Shown one piece after another: positions 42,338 to 51,584 of a DNA stretch of 64,000 nucleotides. The translations under genes were made by a program, and so were the position numbers. Source of the DNA: Pseudobutyrivibrio xylanivorans (lineage in GTDB: Bacteria; Bacillota; Clostridia; Lachnospirales; Lachnospiraceae). Below the pieces are notes generated by a model. The model was given only the letters and a program-made list of their open reading frames with translations, was not told where the DNA came from and did not search any database. The stretch is from positions 62,001 through 126,000 of the forward strand of contig NZ_VTVE01000001.1 of assembly GCF_010906925.1 (NCBI RefSeq). The letters run 5' to 3'. Numbering within the stretch: position 1 is the stretch's first letter; the number at the start of each line of letters is the position of its first letter.

Positions 42338-43585
42338 ATGGCACGAGATAATTGGTACAAAGTTGATAATGTAGCAAAAGTTTTTCTTGCTACAGCAGCT
42401 AAAAGAGACACAAGAACGCTTAGAGTTAGTTGTACTCTTTGGGATGAAATAGACCCAGAGCTTTTACAGGAGGCAGTTCTTCTTGCAATTCAGGAGAGAC
42501 CACAGTTTCAGGTAAGAATTAGACGAGGAATTTTCTGGCACTACATGGAGGATACAGACATCCAGCCAGTGGTTACAGAGGAGCACGGCAGAGTTTGTCC
42601 TATCCTTTACAAGCCAGGCAGGGCAATGCTTCATTACAGGGTGACTTACTATCACAATAGAATTAATCTTGATTTGTTCCACGCTATATCAGATGGAACA
42701 GGAGCCCTGGAATTTTTAAATATTATTGTATCAAGTTATTTAGAGCTTAAATATCCAGATAGATTTGAGGACATTGTGATCCATTCGGGAGCATCAGAGG
42801 ATGACTTGAATCAGGATAGCTACAAGCAGTTCTTTGGAAGTATGGGACTTAAGGCATCGACTCTTAAGTACGCATATCATCCAGGAGGACTTAAGCTTCC
42901 ATATGACCAGCTTCAGTTTTTTGAGCTTCAGGTTCCTACAGCAGACATTCTTCCAAAGGCTAAGGAAGTGGGGGTGGGACTTACAAGTTATATAGGTGCA
43001 AGACTTATGCTTGCCATCAAGGCGGACATGCCACCTCGCAAGGTGAAAAAGCCAATCAACGTGTCTATGCCGGTTAACCTTAGAAACTATTATCCTAGCA
43101 AGACATCTAGAAACTTTTTTAACAACATAAATGTATCCCATATTTTTACAGAGGATATTTCTCTTGAGGATTTGGCTAAGGAGTTTGACGAGAAGCTCAA
43201 GGCTAATTTGACAGAAGAAAATATTAAAAAGCAGATGGATAATTTTGAGACTATGGAATATGTTATTCCAGTTAGAGCGGTGCCACTTTTTATCAAGCAG
43301 CTGGTTGTCCGCTATGGCTCAAAAGTTACAGATAAAAAGGTGTCTGTTGTACTTTCTAATTTAGGAGTGCAGCGTCCACCTGAGGAGCTGACATCTATGA
43401 TTCAGAACTACTCTGGATTCTGCAGTTCTTCTAACTTATTTATGGTAATGTCAAGCTACAACGGTGTTCTTACACTTGGAGTCACCTCGCCATATTCAAA
43501 CACTCGCGTAATCAAGAATTTTGTCCGCGGACTTAGCGAAGATGGCATGAAAGTTAAAGCATATGCTACGGAGGTGATTCGATAA
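42338..43585 (+). CDS. Condensation/alcohol-acetyltransferase-like protein
   Basis: The protein has 415 residues of the CoA-dependent acyltransferase/condensation superfamily. The active-site HxxxDG motif is seen as FHAISDGTGAL near residue 114, followed by NVSMPVNLRNYYPSKTSRNFF in the second half. It probably transfers an acyl group to an alcohol or amine; the substrate is unknown. There is no carrier protein or NRPS context, so it is a stand-alone enzyme. It overlaps the next gene by one base (TAATG). Confidence 0.8.
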   Translation: MARDNWYKVDNVAKVFLATAAKRDTRTLRVSCTLWDEIDPELLQEAVLLAIQERPQFQVRIRRGIFWHYMEDTDIQPVVTEEHGRVCPILYKPGRAMLHYRVTYYHNRINLDLFHAISDGTGALEFLNIIVSSYLELKYPDRFEDIVIHSGASEDDLNQDSYKQFFGSMGLKASTLKYAYHPGGLKLPYDQLQFFELQVPTADILPKAKEVGVGLTSYIGARLMLAIKADMPPRKVKKPINVSMPVNLRNYYPSKTSRNFFNNINVSHIFTEDISLEDLAKEFDEKLKANLTEENIKKQMDNFETMEYVIPVRAVPLFIKQLVVRYGSKVTDKKVSVVLSNLGVQRPPEELTSMIQNYSGFCSSSNLFMVMSSYNGVLTLGVTSPYSNTRVIKNFVRGLSEDGMKVKAYATEVIR

Positions 43586-44265
43586 TGAAAAATTGTCCTT
43601 ATTGTAAGATACAGGTTGGTGGCGACCTTAAGAAATGCCCATTTTGCCAGAGTAAGATGGTGGGAGAGCCAGAGGAAAGATATTTTCCTACTCAGACTAT
43701 TTTAAAGATACAGTCATTTTTCTATAAGCTTCAGCTTTTTATTGTATGGATTATTATTATTGCATCACTTGGAATAGACTTCCTATTTGGACTTCATCCA
43801 GCAGCATTTGATGGTCCATTTGAGAAAATCCATTGGAGCTTACTTGTGTTAATGTGGGTGCTTGCCTTTGAGTTTGGAATCATAAGACTTTTCAAAAAGG
43901 GTATGAGCCCATCGAGAATCCTATCTATATTTGTTGTATTTGTAATGATAATGCTTGCGGTTACAGCATATTACATGGGATTTATTAGACTTTTTATATA
44001 CTGGATTTTGCCAAATGTAGTTATGGCTACAATGGTTGCAAACTTCGTGTTTGCCATGCTGGATAAAAGTGGCAATTCAATGGCCTATCTTCTTACCAAT
44101 GTATTGATAGGTATTTTGCCATATATTGCATTTTATATTTTCCAGAAGAATTGTCCTATCGAATGGATAATTTGCTTGCTTGTTGGCTTTGCGCTTTTGG
44201 TTGGAGCTATTATTTTCAAAGGTCGTGAAGTGGTAAGTGAGATTCAAAGACGCTTGAGTGTTTAG
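43585..44265 (+). CDS. Zinc-ribbon membrane protein (DUF6320-like)
   Basis: The protein has 226 residues. An N-terminal zinc ribbon with two CxxC pairs (CPYC at 4-7, CPFC at 18-21) is followed by five or six membrane helices (from about residue 45). It is always downstream of an acyltransferase-like gene in arrangements I recall, annotated DUF6320, without known function. Overlap with the preceding gene indicates stoichiometric expression. It may be the membrane partner of the cytosolic pair. Confidence 0.75.
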   Translation: MKNCPYCKIQVGGDLKKCPFCQSKMVGEPEERYFPTQTILKIQSFFYKLQLFIVWIIIIASLGIDFLFGLHPAAFDGPFEKIHWSLLVLMWVLAFEFGIIRLFKKGMSPSRILSIFVVFVMIMLAVTAYYMGFIRLFIYWILPNVVMATMVANFVFAMLDKSGNSMAYLLTNVLIGILPYIAFYIFQKNCPIEWIICLLVGFALLVGAIIFKGREVVSEIQRRLSV

Positions 44266-44309
44266 CTAGAATTGTATTGGTTTACGGGGAAGTACACGGG
44301 GAATGAAAG

Positions 44310-46877
44310 ATGATTACTAAGGATAGCTCTTTCGACAAAAGTAAATATTTGCTGGAGAATTTTCCAAAGGCAATAGAGGAGGAATGGTTGGAGGTATACT
44401 ATCAGCCTATTGTTCGCTCTGTTAATGGAAGAGTCTGTGAGGAAGAAGCACTGGTCAGATGGGATGATCCAATAATGGGAGTCCTTAATCCAGGCGAGTT
44501 TGTTCCGATTTTAGAGGCTGTAAATGCTATTGCAACCTTGGATTTGTATGTGCTCGAACATGTGCTTGAGAAGATGAAAGCCCAGGTTGAGATGGGGCTT
44601 TATCTGGTTACAACTTCCATCAATGTGTCCCAGATAGATTTCTATTGCTGTGATATCGTAGAGGAATTTGTCAAACGTGTACAGGCGGCAGGTATCGACT
44701 TTGGAAAGATAGCAGTAGAGGTTACAGAGAGTGCTGTCTGCAGAAACAATGAGCAGGTTCTTTCTCAGCTCGAGAGATTTCAGGAGCTTGGATTTAAGGT
44801 ATGGATGGATGATTATGGCAGTGGCAGTGCTTCGCCAGTTATGTTGCAGAGAGTCCATTTTGATTTATTGAAGATAAATGTAGGGGTTATTAGTAGAATA
44901 AGCTCTTCTGATAATACAAAGATAATTATTACAGAGCTTGTAAGGATGGCTATTGCTCTAGGAATAGAGACTGCTGCTGAGGGTGTAGAAGATCAGGAAC
45001 AGGTGGATTTCCTTTTGGAGGTAGGCTGCTCGAAAATGCAGGGATTCTATTACTGTAGGCCTATTCCAGTGGAGAAAATATTTGCTCGATATAAAAGCGG
45101 CAATCAAATCGGATTTGAGAATCCAGATGAGGCTGAGTACTATTCAGAGGTAGGTAAGGTCAGCCTATATGATTTGTCATTCCTAAGTCAGGATGATGAT
45201 CAGTACGCCAGCTATTTTGACACCATTCCAATGGTAATCACAGAGGCAAATGATGAGATAATACATTTTGCCAGAGGAAATAGAAATTTCAAGCGATTTA
45301 TTGAAAGCAATTTCCCGGATGCAAAGGAGCCATACGTATATGAGTTTAAGAAGGGCAAGAGGGGTACAGGTTACTACACCTTCAATGCTATCAGACAATG
45401 TGGCCAGGATGGAAAGCGACGAATAATCGATGACAGAACCCGTGATGGCAAAACAGTTCAGCTTCTGATTCAAAGAATCGCTGTAAATAAAGTTTCGGGA
45501 ATGGCAGCCCTTGCCATAGTTATTCTTTCGGTTACAGATAAACCTAAAAAAGAAAATGATTTGACCTACAACTATGTAGCCAGAGCCCTGGCTGAGGACT
45601 ATATTTACCTGTATTTTGTTGATATGAAAACAGGTGAGTATGTGGAGTACAATCCTGACGGCCAAAATCGAGATTTGTCCGTTGAAAAGAGTGGAAAAAA
45701 CTTCTTTAAACGGATTGTTTCTGATGCCAAAAAGACAGTTTACAGTGCGGATTTGGATATGTTTACTGAGGCCATGACGATGGAGAATGTGGCATCTAAT
45801 CTAAAGGAACATGGAACATTTTCTCTGACATATCGTATGTTTATCGATATGAAACCTACTTATGTCAACTTAAAGGCGGTAAAGGTTCGCTCAGGTGAGG
45901 ATCGTGTAATCATAGGTGTCAACAATGTGGATGTGCAGATGCGTCGTCAGGAGACTATAGAGCGCATAAAAGAAGAGCGAATTACCTATGCAAGAATCAC
46001 AGCGCTTTCCGGTGACATTATTTCTATTTACACTGTAAACCCTGAGACTAATAGCTACAGCATGTACAAAACAAGCTATATGTTCCAGACTCTACAGCTA
46101 AATAGTTCAGGTGATGATTTCTTTAAAGATGCTATAAGAGATTCAACGGATGTTGTGTATTATGAGGATTTGGAGTCATTTAAGCGTGTATTTACCAAGA
46201 AAAATGTCTTGTCGACTATCGATAAAGAGGGCATTTTTGTTCACACATATAGGCTTTGCTTTGACAGTAACAATCCAATTTATGTAACACTTAAGGCTGC
46301 TCTTGTGGAAGAGCTAGATGGCACTCAGCTTATTGTGGGTATTATTGATGTTGATGCCCAAAAGAGAAAGGAGCTGGAGTATCTTAATAATCTGACAGTG
46401 GCTGAGAAAAAGGCCAATATTGATGAGCTTACAGGTGTTAAAAATAAAAATGCCTACGCAGAGGCAGAGAACCTTTTGAACGAGCAAATAAAAACAGGCA
46501 AAGTGAATGATTACGCAATAGTAGTTTGTGATATGAATGGCCTAAAGGATGTAAATGACACACTAGGACATCTGGCAGGTGACCAGTTTATAAAGGACGG
46601 ATGTATGCTTATCTGTAATGCATTTGCCCACAGTCCGGTATATAGAGTGGGTGGAGACGAGTTTGTTGTAATTGCTCAGGGCAAGGATTTAAGCAAGCTG
46701 GATTATCTGATTGAAAAGATAGATAAAGCAAATGCAGAAAATAAAGCCAAGGGACGTGTGACTATGGCGGTAGGTGCAGCCTATGGCAAAGAGGGGCTTA
46801 CAGTAGGTGATGTTTTTGAGCAGGCAGATGCCAATATGTACATAAAAAAGAAAAGAATGAAACAAGGTGATATTTGA
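44310..46877 (+). CDS. EAL-GGDEF cyclic-di-GMP protein with tandem PAS-like domains
   Basis: The protein has 855 residues. The N-terminal EAL phosphodiesterase domain (about 20-265) has EALVRW (Glu near residue 46), SINVSQIDF, VEVTESAV, WMDDYGSG, LLKINVGV, TAAEGVED and MQGFYYCRP, so the known metal and catalytic residues appear intact. A long middle section (about 300-690) contains two related sensory units (LYFVDMKTGEYVEYN... and SIYTVNPETNSYSMYK...). The C-terminal GGDEF domain (about 695-850) has RVGGDEFVVIAQ near residue 780 and looks catalytically competent. EAL-first order is the reverse of the common layout. No membrane segment is seen. Confidence 0.88.
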   Translation: MITKDSSFDKSKYLLENFPKAIEEEWLEVYYQPIVRSVNGRVCEEEALVRWDDPIMGVLNPGEFVPILEAVNAIATLDLYVLEHVLEKMKAQVEMGLYLVTTSINVSQIDFYCCDIVEEFVKRVQAAGIDFGKIAVEVTESAVCRNNEQVLSQLERFQELGFKVWMDDYGSGSASPVMLQRVHFDLLKINVGVISRISSSDNTKIIITELVRMAIALGIETAAEGVEDQEQVDFLLEVGCSKMQGFYYCRPIPVEKIFARYKSGNQIGFENPDEAEYYSEVGKVSLYDLSFLSQDDDQYASYFDTIPMVITEANDEIIHFARGNRNFKRFIESNFPDAKEPYVYEFKKGKRGTGYYTFNAIRQCGQDGKRRIIDDRTRDGKTVQLLIQRIAVNKVSGMAALAIVILSVTDKPKKENDLTYNYVARALAEDYIYLYFVDMKTGEYVEYNPDGQNRDLSVEKSGKNFFKRIVSDAKKTVYSADLDMFTEAMTMENVASNLKEHGTFSLTYRMFIDMKPTYVNLKAVKVRSGEDRVIIGVNNVDVQMRRQETIERIKEERITYARITALSGDIISIYTVNPETNSYSMYKTSYMFQTLQLNSSGDDFFKDAIRDSTDVVYYEDLESFKRVFTKKNVLSTIDKEGIFVHTYRLCFDSNNPIYVTLKAALVEELDGTQLIVGIIDVDAQKRKELEYLNNLTVAEKKANIDELTGVKNKNAYAEAENLLNEQIKTGKVNDYAIVVCDMNGLKDVNDTLGHLAGDQFIKDGCMLICNAFAHSPVYRVGGDEFVVIAQGKDLSKLDYLIEKIDKANAENKAKGRVTMAVGAAYGKEGLTVGDVFEQADANMYIKKKRMKQGDI

Positions 46878-46919
46878 ATTGAAAGTACTGTCATAAAAGC
46901 GTAACTCAGGGGGCAAAAT

Positions 46920-46980
46920 CTGAAAGAGGTTTCAGAAGAAAGTGAATTCGTTGACAGTATTTTTAGGGGTTGAATATAAT
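46920..46980 (+). promoter_or_regulatory. PTS gene promoter with CTGAAA-N4-TTTCAG operator
   Basis: A perfect 6-4-6 inverted repeat CTGAAA-GAGG-TTTCAG (46920-46935) is followed by -35 TTGACA (46951-46956) and -10 TATAAT (46975-46980), spacer 18. The same box lies at the same distance ahead of the nagB -35 (51480-51493). A further palindrome GGTTGA...TCAACC with inner ATATAAT/ATTATAT overlaps the -10. Confidence 0.7.
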
Positions 46981-47034
46981 TTAATTATATTAAATCAACC
47001 TTACAAAGTAGGGGGTATAGAAGGAGGATAATGT

Positions 47035-48510
47035 ATGAAGTTTTTACAAAAACTAGGTAAAGCTCTCATGCTGCCTGTAGCGGTTCTTCCGTTATGCGGC
47101 CTTTTAATGGGTATTGGATACATGCTGTGTCCAGCCACAATGCAGGGAGGAGATATCACCGGTGCAAAGATGCTCTTTGGCTTGTTCTTAGTAAAAGCTG
47201 GTGCAGCATTGATTGACCACATTGCGCTACTTTTCGTAATCGGCGTTGGTGTTGGTATGGCTGATGACCATGACGGTACAGGCGGACTGGCAGCCCTAGT
47301 ATCGTGGCTTATTATGACAACACTTCTTGGCACAGGCTTTGTTACAACTATCATGCCATCTATCGCAGAGAATGCTGTTAAGACAATGGCCTTTGATAAG
47401 ATTGTCAATCCGTTTATTGGTATCATTGCTGGTATTATTGGTTCTATGTGCTACAACAAGTTCAAGAACACAAAGCTTCCAGATTGGTTGGCTTTCTTTA
47501 GTGGAAAGAGAAGCGTTGCTATTATTGCAGGTTTCATATCAATTTTAGTTTCAGTTGTACTTCTTTTTGTATGGCCAATTCTTTTCTCAGGACTTGTAGC
47601 ACTTGGTCAGGGTATTGCAAAGATGGGAATTGTAGGAGCTGGTATCTATGCGTTCCTTAACAGACTTCTCATTCCAACAGGTCTTCACCATGCACTTAAC
47701 AATGTATTCTGGTTCGATACAATCGGACTTGGCGATTTAACAAACTTCTGGGCAGGCAAGACTTCTGCTGATGTTTCTTGGGATTTAGGTATCTACATGT
47801 CTGGATTCTTCCCATGTATGATGTTTGGTGTTCCTGGTGCAGCAATCGCTATGATTAGACGCGCTAAGACAGGCAAGAGAAAGCTTGCAATCGGTATTCT
47901 TTCATCAGCAGCTATCTGTGCATTTGTCTGCGGTGTAACTGAGCCATTTGAATTTTCATTCATGTTCTTGGCTCCTGGACTTTATCTTGTATATGCACTT
48001 TTATATGGCATTTTCACAATCATCACAGGATTGGTTGGATTTAGAGCAGGATTCTCATTCTCAGGTGGAGCAACTGATGCTGTATTCTCTGCATCACTTC
48101 CAGCTGCTCAAAACACATGGATGCTTATTCCACTTGGAATCGCAGCTTTCGTAGTATTCTATTTAGTATTCTACTATGTGATTGGCGCATTTGATCTTAA
48201 GACACCTGGTCGTGAGGATGACGAGGAAGATTACGCTGAGATCGATAAGGATGCTAAGCTTTCAAACAGCAATTACGCTGTAGTAGCTGAGAAGGTATTA
48301 GAGGCTCTCGGCGGCAAGGATAATATCACATCTGCTGATTACTGTGCTACAAGACTTCGTCTTGAGGTAAAGGATCAGGAGGTAATCAACGAAAAGGCTG
48401 TTAAGGCCGCTGGTGCTGCTGGCATGATTCGCCCAGGCAAGACATCAGTACAGGTTGTCATAGGCACTCAGGTTCAGTTTGTTTATGACGAACTTAAAAA
48501 ATTATTGTAA
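47035..48510 (+). CDS. nagE: PTS transporter IIBC, N-acetylglucosamine/glucose type
   Basis: A 491-residue sugar permease of the Glc/GlcNAc phosphotransferase family. The IIC domain (about 1-385, about ten helices) has LPVAVLPLCGLLMGIG, GVTEPFEFSFMFLAP, and HHALNNVFWFDTIG, which favours GlcNAc over glucose. The IIB domain (about 415-490) has phospho-Cys437 in ADYCATRLRL. There is no IIA domain, so a IIA encoded elsewhere is needed. The context (nagA, nanE, nagB, rpiR) supports GlcNAc. Ribosome site AAGGAGG. Confidence 0.86.
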   Translation: MKFLQKLGKALMLPVAVLPLCGLLMGIGYMLCPATMQGGDITGAKMLFGLFLVKAGAALIDHIALLFVIGVGVGMADDHDGTGGLAALVSWLIMTTLLGTGFVTTIMPSIAENAVKTMAFDKIVNPFIGIIAGIIGSMCYNKFKNTKLPDWLAFFSGKRSVAIIAGFISILVSVVLLFVWPILFSGLVALGQGIAKMGIVGAGIYAFLNRLLIPTGLHHALNNVFWFDTIGLGDLTNFWAGKTSADVSWDLGIYMSGFFPCMMFGVPGAAIAMIRRAKTGKRKLAIGILSSAAICAFVCGVTEPFEFSFMFLAPGLYLVYALLYGIFTIITGLVGFRAGFSFSGGATDAVFSASLPAAQNTWMLIPLGIAAFVVFYLVFYYVIGAFDLKTPGREDDEEDYAEIDKDAKLSNSNYAVVAEKVLEALGGKDNITSADYCATRLRLEVKDQEVINEKAVKAAGAAGMIRPGKTSVQVVIGTQVQFVYDELKKLL

Positions 48511-48552
48511 TTTAAATTGGTAACTGACCTTATAACGTAGAATGTACAAAGT

Positions 48553-48582
48553 GGCCCCAAGCATAGCTTGGGGTCTTTTTTT
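48553..48582 (+). terminator. Terminator after the PTS gene
   Basis: 10-bp stem GGCCCCAAGC / GCTTGGGGTC (48553-48562 with 48566-48575, one G-U), loop ATA, then TTTTTTT. Confidence 0.9.
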
Positions 48583-48599
48583 CTGTTTTAGTATGCATC

Positions 48600-48624
48600 A
48601 AAAAAGGACCCTAGCTGGGCCCTA
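48600..48624 (-). terminator. Terminator of the nanE-nagA-rpiR operon
   Basis: On the minus strand AGGGCCC / GGGTCCT (48618-48624 with 48606-48612), loop AGCTA, is followed by TTTTTT. It lies just beyond the rpiR stop. Confidence 0.82.
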
Positions 48625-48632
48625 AGAATATT

Positions 48633-49466
48633 TTAGATTTTGATCTCAAGAGCTGAGAGAGTGCGCTTGTATTTTTCAGCCTTGAAGTAAGAATCGTTTG
48701 CAAAATAATAGGTGTAGAGAACATCTAGTAAGATGAGTAGAGATATCTGTGGGGATATCTTGGTGCCAGTCTCTAGCTCGCTAAGGTAGGCAACCTCTAC
48801 AACTTCATCGCAGATTTCCTTAAGCTTTTTGTCCTTAGAGGAGGTGAAAAGAACCACTCTCGCTCCATTTTGTTTGGCCTTTTTGATACTGTCCATGACT
48901 ACCTTGGTAGTGCCGCTGATGGAAAAGGCAAGGACTAGAGAGCCTCGCTTCACCAGTGATGCATTCATAGCAATCATCTGGGAATCCGTAATTGCGATAA
49001 CATCAAGTCCCAGTCTCATAAATCGAAGCTGGAATTCTCTGGCAACATATCCACTAGAGCCCATGCCATACACAGGAACAGTGTACTCTGTGTTGCTAAG
49101 GCGGCTTGCGATGCGGCGCATTTGATCCTCGTCTATTAAATCAAATGCCTTGACCATAATGTCCTTATAGTTTTTCCGGACAGAGCGTGTGATGTCAGAG
49201 ATTTCCTTCTCCTCCTTTTCGGTGAAGTAATCCTTGAAATCAAGCTCGTACATGTAGACGAATTCTCTGTAGCCCTTGAATCCACATTTTTTAGCAAATC
49301 TAGATAGTGTGGCCTCAGAAACGTATAGCAGGGTGGAGATATGCTTTGAGGAGAAATCGCTAATAGCGGTATTCTCCAGGAAGTAATCTGCTACACCCTG
49401 CTCTGATTTGGTGAGGCTGGTATAAGCCTCCTCAATTTTATGTTTTGTTGAATCACCCTTTGCCAT
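48633..49466 (-). CDS. RpiR-family transcriptional regulator
   Basis: The protein has 277 residues. The N-terminal HTH_6 domain (1-75) has ISTLLYVSEATLSRFAKKCGFKGYREF, and the C-terminal SIS sugar-phosphate isomerase-like domain (about 115-240) has VYGMGSSGYVAREF, MNASLVKRGSLVLAFSISGTT and VVLFTSS. SIS domains sense phosphosugars, here probably GlcNAc-6-P or a related amino-sugar phosphate. It is the last gene of a nanE-nagA-rpiR operon, overlapping nagA by 14 nt. It is the best local candidate to bind the TGAAA-N4-TTTCA boxes. Confidence 0.88.
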   Translation of the reverse strand: MAKGDSTKHKIEEAYTSLTKSEQGVADYFLENTAISDFSSKHISTLLYVSEATLSRFAKKCGFKGYREFVYMYELDFKDYFTEKEEKEISDITRSVRKNYKDIMVKAFDLIDEDQMRRIASRLSNTEYTVPVYGMGSSGYVAREFQLRFMRLGLDVIAITDSQMIAMNASLVKRGSLVLAFSISGTTKVVMDSIKKAKQNGARVVLFTSSKDKKLKEICDEVVEVAYLSELETGTKISPQISLLILLDVLYTYYFANDSYFKAEKYKRTLSALEIKI

Positions 49467-50622
49467 ATTGTCCCCTCACAATGACAGCTTTAATCATTAA
49501 ATCTGATTTATTAATTATAACAAAATCTGCCTGTTTGCCAAGGGCAATAGAGCCTACTGTGTGGTATATCCCAACAGCTTTTGCTGGATTTCTGGAAGCG
49601 CATAAAATAGCGTCTTCAAGGGGGATATGCATTTCCTTTACTGCGGTAATCATGCAATCGTATAGATTGGTGGCTGAGCCGGCGATTGTGCCATCGTGTA
49701 GGGTGGCAAGTCGGCCTTTTACTGTCACAGGTTGTCCGCCTAATTCATATTCTCCATCAGGTAGTCCAGTTGCACGCATAGAGTCGCTTATCATGATGAG
49801 ACGCTCTGGACCAAATACTTTGTACATAAGATTTACGGCAGCTGGATATACGTGGATACCATCGCAGATAATTTCTGGAGTGACATTTTCATTTTCAGCT
49901 GCAGCACCAATTGGGCCAGGAGCTCGATGTGTAAATGGTGGCATTGCGTTAAATAAATGGGTAAGATGTCTTGCTCCTCGGTCAAATGCCTGCTTGCAGG
50001 TATCATAATCTGCAGTGGTATGGGCAATGGAAATTCTAGTCTCTTTTCTTGCCTCATCTATAAACTCCATAGCGCCATCCATCTCAGGAGCTATATCGCA
50101 TAGACGAACTGCACCGCCGCTGGCTAGATTGATTCTATGAAACATATTGATATCGCAACGCTGAATATATTTAGGATTCTGGGCACCTTTTTTCTCAGGT
50201 GAGATAAAAGGACCTTCCATATTAATTCCATGGATTGTAGCGTGACCTGGGGTATCATTATCGTATATACGGTAATCCCTTACGGCATTTGCAATAGTAG
50301 TAAGAGTGTCTTCCGGATAGGTCATTGTAGTAGGAAGGATAGAAGTGACTCCGTGAGCAGCCTCGTATTTGGCCATTTCCTTAAGAGCCTCTCTAGTGCC
50401 GTCGCAAGCATCGTAACTCATACAGCCATGCAAATGTATATCGCAAAGACCTGGAATTACATAACAATCAGTGGCGTCTATTATCTCTTCACCTGCCTCA
50501 GAATTATTGGCAGATAGGGCATCACCTGTTGTTATCTCAGTGATTTTCCCGTCCATACAGGCCACTGTTGCCTGTTGAAATTTTCCATCTTCTAAAAAAA
50601 CACTACCATTTATAATTTTCAT
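49453..50622 (-). CDS. nagA: N-acetylglucosamine-6-phosphate deacetylase
   Basis: A 389-residue amidohydrolase: GlcNAc-6-P to GlcN-6-P plus acetate. Metal motifs: LCDIHLHGCMSYD near residue 62, INMEGPFISPEKKGAQNP near residue 130 (catalytic Glu), HTTADYD, HLTHLFNAMPPFTHR, and MISDSMRATG (active-site Asp). It starts one base after the nanE stop. Its product is the NagB substrate. Confidence 0.93.
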   Translation of the reverse strand: MKIINGSVFLEDGKFQQATVACMDGKITEITTGDALSANNSEAGEEIIDATDCYVIPGLCDIHLHGCMSYDACDGTREALKEMAKYEAAHGVTSILPTTMTYPEDTLTTIANAVRDYRIYDNDTPGHATIHGINMEGPFISPEKKGAQNPKYIQRCDINMFHRINLASGGAVRLCDIAPEMDGAMEFIDEARKETRISIAHTTADYDTCKQAFDRGARHLTHLFNAMPPFTHRAPGPIGAAAENENVTPEIICDGIHVYPAAVNLMYKVFGPERLIMISDSMRATGLPDGEYELGGQPVTVKGRLATLHDGTIAGSATNLYDCMITAVKEMHIPLEDAILCASRNPAKAVGIYHTVGSIALGKQADFVIINKSDLMIKAVIVRGQYGKG

Positions 50623-50623
50623 T

Positions 50624-51316
50624 TTAGTTCTCCTTAATAGCGGCTATAAAATGTCTTGTTATATCCCTAGGTCTTGTTATAGCACTGCCAACAACTGCGC
50701 TGTGGCAGCCTAAATCAAATGCCTGTTTTAACTGAGCTGGCTCCCAGATTCCTCCTTCAGCAATGACAGGAAGATCTAGAGAATCTACAAGCTTTTTAAG
50801 CATGTCAAAATCTGGTAGCAAGCGTCCCTTTGTCTCCTTTGTGTAACCGGAGAGAGTAGTGCTTACTATATCAAATCCAAGCTCACTGGCATGGATGCCC
50901 TCCTCATAGGTAGAGCAATCTGCCATGAATAGTTTGTTTGGATATTTTTTCTTTATTTTTTTGAAAAAAGTATCTAAGCTCTCGCCATTTGGTCGAGGTC
51001 TATTAGTGGCATCCATTGCAATAATATCGGCGCCTACTAAAACTAGAGCATCCACCTCAGCCTCAGTTGGTGTGATATAGACTTCGCTGTCAGCATAGTC
51101 CTTTTTAATGAGGCCAATAATAGGAAGAGCAGTACTCTTTTGGATTTCTGCTATATCAACTACACTGTTGGCTCTGATGCCTACAGCGCCGCCTTCCTCA
51201 GCGGCAAGAGCCATTTTTGACATGATGAAACTGCTGTAAAGAGGCTCATCTTCTAGGGCCTGACAAGAGACGATAAGACCGCCTTTTATTTTATTTATAA
51301 TTTGGTAATTATCCAT
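50624..51316 (-). CDS. nanE: N-acylmannosamine-6-phosphate 2-epimerase
   Basis: A 230-residue TIM barrel converting ManNAc-6-P to GlcNAc-6-P. Family segments: GGLIVSCQALEDEPLYS, IIGLIKKDY, IIAMDATNRPRP, FMADCSTYEEG, TTLSGYT, and AEGGIWEP. It feeds NagA and NagB. Neither the sialate lyase NanA nor the kinase NanK is in the window. It is the first gene of the minus-strand operon, divergent from nagB. Confidence 0.92.
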   Translation of the reverse strand: MDNYQIINKIKGGLIVSCQALEDEPLYSSFIMSKMALAAEEGGAVGIRANSVVDIAEIQKSTALPIIGLIKKDYADSEVYITPTEAEVDALVLVGADIIAMDATNRPRPNGESLDTFFKKIKKKYPNKLFMADCSTYEEGIHASELGFDIVSTTLSGYTKETKGRLLPDFDMLKKLVDSLDLPVIAEGGIWEPAQLKQAFDLGCHSAVVGSAITRPRDITRHFIAAIKEN

Positions 51317-51479
51317 GTTTGACTCCTTTGTAGTAAGAGTGTCTCAGAATGGTTGCCAGTTTTACCATAATTCCGTGACATCTATATTTTATATTATAGG
51401 TAAAAGCTGTGAAATTTCTCAATGTTTTACCAAGTTTATGAAAGTACTAACATCAAAAATGATTTATTGACTATTTTTT

Positions 51480-51539
51480 TGAAAGGCGTTTCAGAAGTCT
51501 TTGGTTTAATTGACGCCAAACTTTTGACCCCAATATAAT
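51480..51539 (+). promoter_or_regulatory. nagB promoter with shared operator
   Basis: TGAAA-GGCG-TTTCA (51480-51493) precedes -35 TTGACG (51510-51515) and -10 TATAAT (51534-51539), spacer 18. Operator centre to -35 is the same distance as at the PTS promoter. The 268-nt gap between nanE and nagB also holds the divergent nanE promoter, which I could not place with confidence. Confidence 0.7.
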
Positions 51540-51584
51540 GTGCTAAGAATAAGCTTATTGAAAAAATAGTGAGGAGTTTTGGAA

